The notes beneath the pieces were generated by a model, which was given only the letters and a program-made list of their open reading frames with translations, made no database searches and was not told where the DNA came from. A stretch of 64,000 nt of DNA, taken from NCBI GenBank assembly GCA_965227745.1, contig OZ245769.1, positions 3,782,001-3,846,000 on the forward strand, given 5' to 3'. Positions 41,472 to 49,734 of this stretch are shown here, one piece after another (the first letter of the stretch is position 1; the number at the start of each line of letters is the position of its first letter). This DNA is from GAS368 sp965227745. GTDB taxonomy: Bacteria; Verrucomicrobiota; Verrucomicrobiia; Opitutales; Opitutaceae. Position numbers and translations under genes: made by a program.

Positions 41472-43034
41472 CTACGGCTTCGCCGCAAACGCCAGCCGCA
41501 CCGCCTGGATCTTCGCGGGGACTTCCGGCGTGAGCGTGAAGAACGCGCTCACCGTGCCCTTTTCGCAGGTGTACGTGTAGGTGCCCCGGAGCTGATTGAG
41601 CGGTTTCACCGGCGTGATCGCGATGATCTTGCCCGCTTGGGCGAAAGTACTTTGGGCCATGGTGATCCAGTCGCCACGTGTGCGATCGAGGAAGAAGTTT
41701 TCGGCGAAGATCTCGGCGCAGAGCTTCTCATCCCACGAGACGAGCACGTCTTGGAGTTGGCGGGAACGCTCGAGCAGGGTTTTCGAAACCGGAATCGCGC
41801 GCGGGGCGAGGCCGGCTTTTTCGATGATGAGGGCGGCGGCTTTCGCGTTGGGGATCGCCGGGCCGGTGTACGTGAGATTCGTAAAGGAGAAAATGCCGAA
41901 GCCGTAGTCCGGGAAGAAGCGATACTCGCTACCATAACCCGGCAGGCCGCCGCCGTGGCGGGAACTCACGACGCCCTTGGCATCGACCGCCGTGCGCAGG
42001 CCATAGCCGTAGGCGGCGGAGAGGGGGTTGGGCTCGCCCGCGACGGTTTTCTCCGAGGTGTTGACGCCGATGGGCATGAACGGCGTGTGCATCTCGCGCA
42101 GCGTGGAGCGCCGCACCGGCCCCGTATCGGCGTCGTTGCGCGGCGGCCAAGCCGAGAGGTGAAATGCGATGTACTTCTTAAAATCCATCGCCGTCGTCAC
42201 GAGGCCACCCATCGCGCCATAGACGCCATCCGGCTCGAGTCGCTCTGGGCTCCACGCGCCTTTTTCCCAGCGGTAGCCGAGGGCGAGGCGGTCGGCCGGG
42301 ACGTCCTTGGGGTCCCACTTCGTGTCCTTCATGCCGAGGGGCGTGAGGATTTCGCGCGTGATATACTGTTGGTAAGGCACGCCGGAGGCGTTGCTGATGA
42401 TGCGACCGAGCAGCGCGAAGTTGAGATTGCTGTACTCGTACGCGACCCCGGGCGCGCTCGACATCGAGATGCCGCGCGCGAGAAAGGCGTTGAACTGTTT
42501 TTCCGTGATGCCGAGTTGCCGATCTCCCCATGGATTATCTTCGGGAAACCCGGCCGCCATCCCGAGGAGGTGGCGGATGGTGATGGGCGGCGAATCGCTG
42601 GTGAGCGCCTTGATGCCCTGAAACTCCGGCAGGTGCTGCGCGACCTCATCGTCGAGCCCGAGCTTGCCCTCATCACGGAGCTTGAGGATCGCCATCGCCG
42701 TAAAGCTCTTCGACATCGAGGCGATGCGGAAGCCGGTGTCGGTGGTGACGAGCGTTTTCTTTTCCACGTTGGCGACGCCGAGGGTATAGCTCAACACGAG
42801 GCGCCCATCGAGCACGACGCCCCACACTAGCCCGGGGGCATTGCGCTCCGCCGCAAAGGTCTTGAAGACCTGGTTCATCTCCAGCGCTACGGACATGACC
42901 TTCTTCTCGCGCTCCTCCGTCGTCTCCTCGAAACGCGGCGGCGCATAATCCTGCGCATGGAGGAGAGGAGCCGAGACCGGCGCGAGGGCGAGGAGGGAGA
43001 GCGCGGCGAGGAAGAGCGAGGGGCGGAAAGGCAT
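41472..43034 (-). CDS. exported serine hydrolase, class C beta-lactamase / D-Ala peptidase fold
   Basis: 520 aa from the ATG of MPFRPSLF, with a signal peptide ending LHAQ. The SxxK motif is SMSK in IASMSKSFTAM, the YxN motif is in AYEYSNLN, and the third motif is the HxG of SRHGGGLPG. The C-terminal 120 residues are an additional domain as in many beta-lactamase-family serine esterases. Its size and context do not identify the substrate: peptide, ester or lactam are all possible. It is not by itself evidence of antibiotic resistance. Confidence 0.88.
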   Translation of the reverse strand: MPFRPSLFLAALSLLALAPVSAPLLHAQDYAPPRFEETTEEREKKVMSVALEMNQVFKTFAAERNAPGLVWGVVLDGRLVLSYTLGVANVEKKTLVTTDTGFRIASMSKSFTAMAILKLRDEGKLGLDDEVAQHLPEFQGIKALTSDSPPITIRHLLGMAAGFPEDNPWGDRQLGITEKQFNAFLARGISMSSAPGVAYEYSNLNFALLGRIISNASGVPYQQYITREILTPLGMKDTKWDPKDVPADRLALGYRWEKGAWSPERLEPDGVYGAMGGLVTTAMDFKKYIAFHLSAWPPRNDADTGPVRRSTLREMHTPFMPIGVNTSEKTVAGEPNPLSAAYGYGLRTAVDAKGVVSSRHGGGLPGYGSEYRFFPDYGFGIFSFTNLTYTGPAIPNAKAAALIIEKAGLAPRAIPVSKTLLERSRQLQDVLVSWDEKLCAEIFAENFFLDRTRGDWITMAQSTFAQAGKIIAITPVKPLNQLRGTYTYTCEKGTVSAFFTLTPEVPAKIQAVRLAFAAKP

Positions 43035-43107
43035 GGGGAAAAAGAGTGCGATGAGAGCAGTCGATTGGAAATGAGGCGGAGAAGTGACGATGGACGATTT
43101 CAATCTT

Positions 43108-43292
43108 GGGTCACAGAGGGCACAAAGCCGAGCCACAGAGAACACGGAGAAAGGCAGCGGGATTTTGAAACACGTTTGGTCGTCGCACTTTTGGTGCCAC
43201 CAAGAACCTCAGGCCGTAAAATCCCGGCCCTTTTGCGAGTCTCTGTCTTCCTCTGTGCCTCTCTGTGGCTCGGCTCTGTGTCCTCTGTGACC
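43108..43292. repeat. long inverted repeat of cacagagg / cctctgtg type
   Basis: Left arm tcacagagggcacaaagccg with agccacagagaacacgg, and right arm cctctgtgcctctctgtggc with tcggctctgtgtcctctgtgacc. The spacer is about 100 bases. It fills the gap between the serine hydrolase and the DUF4440-like gene. Confidence 0.7.
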
Positions 43293-43318
43293 ATCTGCCT
43301 TTCTAAGCCAACGCCCGA

Positions 43319-43783
43319 TCACTTTGCGGCCGGAGCCGCGGGCGGCGGATTCTTGCAGGACTGATAAGCGAGAAATTTCCACTGCCCCTTCTCCTCACGG
43401 AAGACGGCGAGGTAATTGACATCGAGATCGTTGTCCTTGCCACCCGAAACGACGTGGAACAGCGCCCGGCCCGTCATCATCGCGACGCCGGGGGCGACGA
43501 CGGAGAAACTGCGCTCCTTGTATTCAAACTTGGAATACACCGTGGCCTTCGTGACCAGCGCCTCGATGTACGAAGCCTTGGTATCGATCTTGCCGCTGGA
43601 GTGCGCATAGCGCAGCTCGTCGGAGAAGACGGCATTAAGCCGCGCCTTGTCGGCCGCCTGCGTGGCCGCAAGACGCTCGTCGTCGAGCTTGGTGAGCGCG
43701 GCGATGACGGCAGATTTATCAGCACCGAAAAGCGGCGCGACAAAGGCGAGAGCAAGGAAAGTGAGGAGGGTACGGAGGTGCAT
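43319..43783 (-). CDS. exported SnoaL/DUF4440-like (NTF2-fold) protein
   Basis: 154 aa with a signal peptide (LLTFLALAFVAPLFGA). An N-terminal helix pair (AALTKLDDERLAATQAADKA) is followed by LNAVFSDELRYAHSSGKIDT and alternating strands (YKERSFSVVAPGVAMMTGRA, FLAYQSCKNPP). This is the usual layout of DUF4440/SnoaL-like proteins of the NTF2 fold. Ligand unknown. The C-terminus is Pro/Ala-rich. It is divergent from the SLBB gene, with about 90 bases between them. Confidence 0.78.
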   Translation of the reverse strand: MHLRTLLTFLALAFVAPLFGADKSAVIAALTKLDDERLAATQAADKARLNAVFSDELRYAHSSGKIDTKASYIEALVTKATVYSKFEYKERSFSVVAPGVAMMTGRALFHVVSGGKDNDLDVNYLAVFREEKGQWKFLAYQSCKNPPPAAPAAK

Positions 43784-43873
43784 GGGAAAGGAGGGGTACT
43801 GGCGGCAAGATGAAGCGGGCCCACCGAGGCAGTCGAGCTTGTAGCGAGGAGCGGCTTGTGCCGAAGTGCAGAG

Positions 43874-44814
43874 ATGAAACTACGGCTGATTGCCGCGGCT
43901 GTCTACGGGCTCTTATTTCTTACGTTTTTGCTAGGCGGGACGATACTCGCGAAACCGGCGAGCGGTTTCGCCTTGGGCCTCAAAAGCCGAAGCGAATTGT
44001 ACGTCTCAGGCTATGTGGTGCAATCGGAGATACTAACCTTGAAACGCGGCGAGAAAATCACGCTGAAAGAGGCGATCGAGCGCGCAGGGGGACTTCATCG
44101 GTTTGGCTCAAAAAAACCTCTATCAACCATATCGACAACAATGGCGAGGAACAGCTGTTTGCGAAGGACCTTAGCAACGCTGACGACGCTATATTTTTAG
44201 TCGAAGCCGGCGATCAAATCACGGTACCTTTTGGCCAAGCTGAAGCAGTAGCGAATCAAAAGGCTAGCGGACACTTGCAGGTCCAAGGCCAGGTAAAAAG
44301 GTCCGGCGTACAGCAATTGAGGAAGGACGAACAAATCACGCTGGAGGAAGCGGTCCAACGTGCGGGGGGCTTCGACCAAGCTGCTTCTAAAAGAATCCGG
44401 GTGACACGCTTCGACGCAAATAAGAACGAGTACCACAGTCTAACCAAAGACCTCCGCGAGAAAGACTCTGAAGATGCCAAATTTTTGGTCGAAGCAGGCG
44501 AGGAAGTCTTCGCGATCGAAAAAGGAGATGCAGCGGCGGTGGAAAGAAAGACCAGAGGTGAGTTCTTGATTACTGGTTTTATCGGATTCCCTGGAGCGAA
44601 AGTGTTGGTCAAAAATAAAAATATTACGCTGGAAGAAGCCATCAATTGGGCCGGCGGATTTAGCATTGTCGCGAGCAGGAAAGTCCAAATACGTCGCGTC
44701 GACGCTAACGGAGAAGTTCAGCTGTTTCGGAAATACCTGCGCGGCCAAACCGAAGACGGCAAATTCTTAGTCGAGGCTGGCGATTTGGTCTACGTGGAGG
44801 AGATTATCGACTAA
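43874..44814 (+). CDS. three-SLBB-domain membrane-anchored protein interrupted by a -1 frameshift at an A7 run
   Basis: Frame one starts at the ATG at 43874 with a signal anchor (LIAAAVYGLLFLTFLLGG) and the first half of an SLBB domain (GYVVQSEILTLKRGEKITLK, EAIERAGG). At tca aaa aaa (44108-44116) the homology jumps to the -1 frame and continues to 44814. There follow the rest of domain 1, domain 2 (QITLEEAVQRAGGFDQ) and domain 3 (NITLEEAINWAGGF). Joining in -1 aligns domain 1 with domain 3 without a gap. SLBB domains bind sugars in export porins. It is either a pseudogene, a sequencing indel or programmed slippage. Confidence 0.75.
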
Positions 44815-44868
44815 GCTTCGGCTGAGTTTTCGTTTGTTTTCCTCGCCCTCCGGCGCGAGAGTAACCGG

Positions 44869-45813
44869 ATGCCAGACCGATCTTCCCCTGCGGCGTTGCG
44901 CCGTTTATTCGATGAAGTCGGCACCGTGGATAGCGTCGGTGTCGAGGAGCGCGTGGCCAAGTACACCACCCGTTCGATCAAGAAGTCCTCCAAGCTCTGG
45001 GGCCTCAAGCTCGCGGCCTCCATGGTCGATCTCACGACCCTCGAGGGCAAGGACACCCCGGGCAAGGTCGCCTCGCTCTGTCAGAAAGCGCTCCAGCCGC
45101 ACGACCCCGAGCTGGGCGTGCCGCAGGTGGCGGCGGTGTGCGTCTACCCCTCGATGGTGAAGCACGCGCGCAAGGCCCTCGGTAGCGACACCGCGGTGCG
45201 CATCGCCTCGGTGGCGACCGCCTTTCCGAGCGGGCAAGCCCCGCTCAGCACACGCCTCGCGGAAGTGAGGGCGGCCGTGGGCGACGGCGCGGATGAGATC
45301 GACATGGTGATCAATCGCGGCGCGTTTCTCGCCGGCGAATTTGGCGAGATGCAGGATGAGATCGCGGCGGTCGTCGAGGCCTGCGGCGACGCGACACTCA
45401 AGGTCATCCTCGAGGTCAGCGAACTCGAGACCTACGACAATATCCGCGCCGCCTCGTTTCTCGCGATGCGCGTGATTCGCGAAAACGATTTCATCAAGAC
45501 GAGCACGGGCAAGACCTCGCTCAACGCCACGCTCGGCAACAACCAGGTGATGATCGAGGCCATCCGCGACTACTACCTCGACACCGGCATCGCCATCGCG
45601 ATGAAGCCCGCCGGCGGCATCCGCACCGCGAAGCAATCGCTGCACTTCCTCACCGCCGTCAAAGAAACCCTCGGCGACGCCTGGCTCAACAACACGCGCT
45701 ACCGCTTCGGCGCCAGCTCGCTCCTCAACGATCTCGTCCGCCAAATCGAAAAGGAAAGAACCGGCGCCTACCAAGCCCCCTACTACTTCAGCGAAGCCGC
45801 CGAATCGTACTAA
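44869..45813 (+). CDS. deoC: deoxyribose-phosphate aldolase
   Basis: 314 aa. The Schiff-base lysine lies in NDFIKTSTGKTSLNAT, the second lysine in AMKPAGGIRTAKQS, and the acidic residues in DEIDMVINRGAFL. It splits deoxyribose 5-phosphate into glyceraldehyde 3-phosphate and acetaldehyde. The protein is longer than the common 220-260 aa and has a 45-residue N-terminal extension, as in the long DeoC subgroup. The downstream aldehyde dehydrogenase pair could oxidise the acetaldehyde, a pairing known from deoxynucleoside catabolism clusters. Confidence 0.93.
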   Translation: MPDRSSPAALRRLFDEVGTVDSVGVEERVAKYTTRSIKKSSKLWGLKLAASMVDLTTLEGKDTPGKVASLCQKALQPHDPELGVPQVAAVCVYPSMVKHARKALGSDTAVRIASVATAFPSGQAPLSTRLAEVRAAVGDGADEIDMVINRGAFLAGEFGEMQDEIAAVVEACGDATLKVILEVSELETYDNIRAASFLAMRVIRENDFIKTSTGKTSLNATLGNNQVMIEAIRDYYLDTGIAIAMKPAGGIRTAKQSLHFLTAVKETLGDAWLNNTRYRFGASSLLNDLVRQIEKERTGAYQAPYYFSEAAESY

Positions 45814-45838
45814 CGTTCATTCGATCCCAAGTCTCTTT

Positions 45839-46022
45839 AACCACAGATGGACACAGATGAACACAGATCCAGAAGGATCGCGGCATCGGCGCCAGCCCGG
45901 TGCGCCACTCCTTCGTCTTCGCTTCCGCGCCTGATCGTTCCCTCACCTTCGCGACTCTTCGCGCCCTTCGCGGTTCAGCTCTGTCCGGGTCTGAATCTGT
46001 GTTCATCCGTGTCCATCTGTGG
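45839..46022. repeat. inverted repeat ccacagatggacacagatga, 27 of 28 matching, non-coding spacer
   Basis: Left arm at 45841-45868 (ccacagatggacacagatga and acacagat), right arm at 45995-46022 (atctgtgttcatccgtgtcc and atctgtgg). One mismatch. It is the same family as the arms flanking the GxxExxY gene at 47591-48024. The spacer of about 125 bases has no ORF. Confidence 0.8.
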
Positions 46023-46062
46023 CTCCTCCTTCGTTCCTTCGTCCGCCTGTCTCTTTTTCTAA

Positions 46063-47574
46063 ATGCCCACCGCCGCAAAAAAATCCCCGCGTCCCGCGAC
46101 CACGCGCCCGGGCCGTCCCGCCCCTGAGCTGATCTTTGGCGATCTCTGGGAGTTCGATCCCGCGCCCGAGACGGCCGATCCCAAGCTCAAACCGCGCTAC
46201 GAGCTGTTCATCAACGGGAAATTCGTCGCGCCGAAGTCGGGCAAGTATTTCGACTCCATCAATCCCGCCAACGAGCAGAAGCTCTGCGAAATCGCCCTCG
46301 CCTCACCCGCCGATGTCGACGCCGCGTACCAAGCCGCCAAGGCCGCGTACGACACCGTGTGGAGCAAGCTGCCGGGCCGCGAGCGCGCCAAGTATCTCTT
46401 CCGCATCGCGCGCCTGCTGCAGGACCGCGCCCGTGAGTTTGCCGTGGCGGAGACGCTCGACGGTGGCAAGCCCATCAAAGAGTCGCGCGATTTTGACGTG
46501 CCGATGGCCGCCGCGCATTTCTTTTATCACGCCGGCTGGGCCGACAAGCTCGACTACGTCGCGCCGGGCAAACGCGTTGCGCCGCTCGGCGTCGTCGGCC
46601 AGGTGATCCCGTGGAATTTCCCGCTGCTCATGCTCGCGTGGAAAATCGCCCCCGCCCTCGCGATGGGCAACACGGTCGTGCTGAAGCCCGCCGAGACCAC
46701 CTCAATCACGTGCCTCAAGTTCGCCGAGATTTTGCAGGACGCCGGTCTTCCCCCGGGCGTGGTGAATTTTGTCACGGGCGCGGGTGAAGTCGGCGCGGCC
46801 GTCATGGGCCACGCGATCCCCGCCAAGGTCGCCTTCACCGGTTCCACCGAAGTCGGCAAGATCATCATGCGCTCACTCGCGGGCACCGATAAAAAGATGA
46901 CGATGGAGCTCGGCGGCAAGGCGGCCAACATCGTCTTCGACGACGCCCCGCTCGACCAAGCCGTCGAGGGCATCGTCAACGGCATCTTCTTCAACCAGGG
47001 CCACGTGTGCTGCGCCGGTTCGCGCCTGCTCGTCCACGAGCCCGTCGCCGAGCAGGTCATCGCCAAGCTCAAGAATCGCATCAAGGTCCTGCGCGTCGGC
47101 GACCCCATCGACAAGAACACCGACGTCGGTGCGATCAATTCGCGCGAGCAGCTCAAGAAGATCACCGAACTCGTCGACAGCGGCGTGAAGGAAGGCGCGG
47201 AGATATTTCAACCGTCGTGCAAGCTCCCGACCAAGGGCTTCTATTTCCGCCCGACGATCTTCTCCGGCGTGAGCATGAGCCACCGCATCGCGCGCGAGGA
47301 AATCTTCGGCCCCGTACTCAGCATCCTCACCTTCCGCACCGTCGAGGAGGCCATCGAGAAAGCCAACAACACCGCCTACGGCCTGAGCGCCGGCGTCTGG
47401 ACCGACAAGGGTTCCCGCATCCTCAAGCTGAGCGTCGAACTAAAAGCCGGCGTGGTCTGGGCCAACACGTACAATAAATTCGATCCCACGTCGCCCTTCG
47501 GCGGCTACAAAGAAAGCGGCTTCGGCCGCGAAGGCGGCCGCCAGGGCCTGCTGGATTACTGTAAACTCGTCTAA
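46063..47574 (+). CDS. NAD(P)-dependent aldehyde dehydrogenase
   Basis: 503 aa. The catalytic Cys316 is in FFNQGHVCCAGSRL, the general base Glu in TMELGGKAANIV, the cofactor loop in AFTGSTEVGK, and the Asn in VIPWNFPLLM. The N-terminal 35 residues (KSPRPATTRPGRPAPE) are a basic, Pro-rich extension. It oxidises an aldehyde to an acid, probably acetaldehyde given deoC upstream. The partner pseudo-ALDH gene lies 490 bases downstream, separated by the GxxExxY element, and upstream is another inverted repeat of the same family. Confidence 0.93.
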   Translation: MPTAAKKSPRPATTRPGRPAPELIFGDLWEFDPAPETADPKLKPRYELFINGKFVAPKSGKYFDSINPANEQKLCEIALASPADVDAAYQAAKAAYDTVWSKLPGRERAKYLFRIARLLQDRAREFAVAETLDGGKPIKESRDFDVPMAAAHFFYHAGWADKLDYVAPGKRVAPLGVVGQVIPWNFPLLMLAWKIAPALAMGNTVVLKPAETTSITCLKFAEILQDAGLPPGVVNFVTGAGEVGAAVMGHAIPAKVAFTGSTEVGKIIMRSLAGTDKKMTMELGGKAANIVFDDAPLDQAVEGIVNGIFFNQGHVCCAGSRLLVHEPVAEQVIAKLKNRIKVLRVGDPIDKNTDVGAINSREQLKKITELVDSGVKEGAEIFQPSCKLPTKGFYFRPTIFSGVSMSHRIAREEIFGPVLSILTFRTVEEAIEKANNTAYGLSAGVWTDKGSRILKLSVELKAGVVWANTYNKFDPTSPFGGYKESGFGREGGRQGLLDYCKLV

Positions 47575-47577
47575 GAC

Positions 47578-47991
47578 ATGCAGACGGTTGAACCACGAAT
47601 GGACACGAATGAACACGAAGCCGAACAATGGCTTCATGGTAAACTCGTGTACGCCGTCGTGGGGTGCGCCATGGAGGTCATTCGAGAAATCGGTCATGGA
47701 CTGCACGAGAAGCCGTACGAAAACGCTTTGGCGGTGGAGTTCAGCCTGCGGAAAATTCCCTTCGATCAACAACGCCGCTTTCCGGTCATCTACAAGGGCG
47801 TGCAAATCGGAGAATTCGTGCCCGACTTACTCGTCGCTGAATCGGTGATCGTGGACACCAAGGTTATCGACCGCATCACCGACGTGGAACGCGGCCAGAT
47901 GCTGAACTATCTCCGGATATCCAAGCTTCGCGTGGGTGTGATTCTAAACTTCAAGAAATCCAAACTGGAATGGGAGCGAGTTGTTCTCTGA
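47578..47991 (+). CDS. GxxExxY protein (PD-(D/E)XK-like family)
   Basis: 137 aa from 47578, or 130 from the Met at 47599. The naming motif is present in GHGLHEKPYENAL. The second half carries a nuclease-like core PDLLVAESVIVDTKVI, with Asp and Lys in the place of the usual E-x-K, and the end GVILNFKKSKLEWERVV is standard for the family. Biochemical role unknown; the fold resembles PD-(D/E)XK endonucleases. The 5' repeat arm is inside the coding sequence (codons for PRMDTNEHE), and the 3' arm starts 4 bases after the stop. Confidence 0.88.
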   Translation: MQTVEPRMDTNEHEAEQWLHGKLVYAVVGCAMEVIREIGHGLHEKPYENALAVEFSLRKIPFDQQRRFPVIYKGVQIGEFVPDLLVAESVIVDTKVIDRITDVERGQMLNYLRISKLRVGVILNFKKSKLEWERVVL

Positions 47992-48024
47992 CCCGTTCGT
48001 GTTCATTCGTGTCCATTCGTGGTT
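47591..48024. mobile_element. 434-base element: perfect 29-bp inverted repeats around the GxxExxY gene
   Basis: Left arm 47591-47619 (aaccacgaatggacacgaat and gaacacgaa), right arm 47996-48024 (ttcgtgttcattcgtgtcca and ttcgtggtt): identical at 29 of 29 positions when inverted. Just outside the right arm is a short echo, cgtggttcaaaaatc. No clear target duplication. It sits between two ALDH genes. Confidence 0.8.
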
Positions 48025-48065
48025 AAAAATCCGTGGTTCAAAAATCTGAGTAGTTTTAATTTTCC

Positions 48066-48932
48066 ATGACTCGTCTTCCCATCACCAAAACCCCGAAGGT
48101 TTACGTCGGCGGCGCGTTTATCCGCTCCGAGAGCGCGCGCGTGTATCCACTGAAAGATGCCGCGGGAAATTTCTACGCGAATATCCCGCAGTGCACGCGC
48201 AAGGATCTGCGCAACGCCGTAGAGGCCGCCGCTAAGGCCGGCCCCGGTTGGGCGAAACGCACGGCGTACAATCGCGGACAGATCATCTACCGTCTCGGCG
48301 AGATGATCGAGGCGCGCGCGGGTGAGCTGGCCGAGGCGCTCGCGCTCGGTGGCGCGGCGAAAGCCGCCGCGGCGCGCGAAGTCGCCGCCACCGTCGACCG
48401 CCTGATCTACTACGCCGGCTGGGCCGACAAGTACGAGCAGGTGCTCGGCAATGTGAACCCCGTGGCCTCGCCGCATTTCAATTTCACCGTCACCGAGCCC
48501 ATGGGCATCGTCGGCGTGCTCGCGCCGGAGGAGACGCCGCTGCTCGCGCTCGTCTCGCTCGTCGCACCGGTGATCACGAGCGGCAACACCGTGGTCGCGC
48601 TCGCCTCCACGTCACAACCGTACCCCGCCATCCTCCTCGGGGAGATGCTCGCGACGAGCGATCTCCCGGGCGGCGTCGTCAATCTCCTCACCGGTTACCG
48701 CAAGGAAATGGTGCCCACCTTTGCGACCCACACGCACCTGCGCGCCCTCAGCGGCGTGGCCAGTGCCGACGAGCGCAAAGCCCTCGCCCTGGGCGCCGCC
48801 GATAGCGTCAAGCGCCTGCACCTCATCAAGGCCGAGGAGCAGCCCGACTGGTTCGCCGACAGCGCGCAAAGCCTCTACGCGATCCGCGACACCGTAGAAT
48901 TCAAGACCACGTGGCATCCGATCGGCGTATGA
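48066..48932 (+). CDS. truncated, catalytically incomplete ALDH-family protein (pseudo-subunit)
   Basis: 288 aa, against about 480 for full ALDHs. It keeps the start of the fold (KVYVGGAFIRSESARVYPLK, EPMGIVGVLAPEETPLLALV, GNTVVALASTSQPYPAILLG, LPGGVVNLLTG) but lacks the ELGGK base and the GQxC nucleophile region. The same arrangement is seen in the second, degenerate ALDH half of ALDH16-type fusions, and deoC with an active plus a partial ALDH recurs in bacteria. I read it as a stable regulatory or structural partner, not a decayed gene: the frame is open and conserved. Confidence 0.75.
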   Translation: MTRLPITKTPKVYVGGAFIRSESARVYPLKDAAGNFYANIPQCTRKDLRNAVEAAAKAGPGWAKRTAYNRGQIIYRLGEMIEARAGELAEALALGGAAKAAAAREVAATVDRLIYYAGWADKYEQVLGNVNPVASPHFNFTVTEPMGIVGVLAPEETPLLALVSLVAPVITSGNTVVALASTSQPYPAILLGEMLATSDLPGGVVNLLTGYRKEMVPTFATHTHLRALSGVASADERKALALGAADSVKRLHLIKAEEQPDWFADSAQSLYAIRDTVEFKTTWHPIGV

Positions 48933-48948
48933 AGATCGCTGCGTTAAT

Positions 48949-48977
48949 GTAGGGGCGTCGCTCGTCGACGCCCGCGG
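48949..48977 (+). repeat. REP of GTAGGGGCGTCG type, left of the RAYT gene
   Basis: GTAG foot, then gggcgtcg ctcgt cgacgccc: a perfect 8-bp stem with a 5-nt loop. It lies 41 bases upstream of the transposase start. Confidence 0.85.
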
Positions 48978-49017
48978 ACTACGGACGGACTCCCACCACG
49001 CATTCAACGTGAAACCA

Positions 49018-49575
49018 ATGGAGATGCCCCATCCCCAGCGTCGAACGGAGGAACTCCATAAAGGCCGAATCTCCGTTCCAGAAGCCCGCTATTTCGTGAC
49101 GCTTGTCACTCAGCGTCGCGAGTCCTGGCTGGCAGACCCCGTTGCGGCAAAAGCGTTGCAATCAACCCTGATCGCGTGGCACGACGAACGCGACGGAGCG
49201 ATTCTGGCTGCAACGATCATGCCCGACCACGCTCATATTTTGTTTCAGCTCGGCCACGGCCTAACCGTCGGCCAATGCGTGGCGCGGTGGAAAACATCCG
49301 CTCGAAAAGCCATCGCCTACCATCACGATTGGCTGCGCGACTTCTACGAGCATCATCTACGGCCCAATGAACCCATTGAGGATTACGCGCTCTATATCTT
49401 CCTAAATCCATATCGGGCGCGTCTGATTCCACCTGACCTAGTCTGGCCGTGGTGGTTGAGCCCGAATCCGACGCAATTTCTTTTTTCCGCGATGCTCGGC
49501 GACTCGGGCGCGCCACCTGCGGAATGGATTGGCTGGCCCGCAGAGAAATTTTCACATCTCGCCACCGGCGAATGA
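49018..49575 (+). CDS. REP-associated tyrosine transposase (RAYT, Y1/IS200-like)
   Basis: 185 aa from the ATG at 49018, or 188 from the GTG at 49009. The HUH motif is PDHAHILF (His71, His73). The following helix region, TVGQCVARWKTSARKAIAYH and WLRDFYEHHLR, and the C-terminal IEDYALYIFLNPYRARL match the RAYT pattern, where a Tyr in the last motif attacks DNA (probably Tyr126). RAYTs are single-copy domesticated transposases that recognise REP hairpins with a GTAG or GGAG foot. Exactly such hairpins flank this gene on both sides. Confidence 0.9.
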   Translation: MEMPHPQRRTEELHKGRISVPEARYFVTLVTQRRESWLADPVAAKALQSTLIAWHDERDGAILAATIMPDHAHILFQLGHGLTVGQCVARWKTSARKAIAYHHDWLRDFYEHHLRPNEPIEDYALYIFLNPYRARLIPPDLVWPWWLSPNPTQFLFSAMLGDSGAPPAEWIGWPAEKFSHLATGE

Positions 49576-49598
49576 ATCCGAAACTCGACCGGGTCTAT

Positions 49599-49719
49599 TG
49601 TAGGGCGTCGCTTGACGATGCCCGTCGTGAACCAATCCCACCGGCCTATTCCGCCGATTCAATCGCTAGCCGATCTCCGTCCTCATTCCGCGGGCGTCGT
49701 CAAGCGACGCCCCTACAGG
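49599..49719. repeat. inverted REP pair (BIME) right of the RAYT gene
   Basis: Unit 1: tgtagggcgtcgcttgacga (one mismatch in the stem). Unit 2, inverted: cgggcgtcgtcaagcgacgc with ccctaca at 49691-49718. Both have GTAG feet pointing outwards. The family matches 48949-48977. Confidence 0.85.
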
Positions 49720-49734
49720 AATTCCCGACCGCGC

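Noticed and set aside
41472..43034. Serine hydrolase as an antibiotic-resistance beta-lactamase
   Set aside because: The family is broad; the extra C-terminal domain and chromosomal context fit an esterase or peptidase equally well.
48066..48932. Short ALDH gene as a pseudogene
   Set aside because: The frame is open, codon use is normal, and a degenerate second ALDH next to an active one and deoC is a recurrent arrangement.
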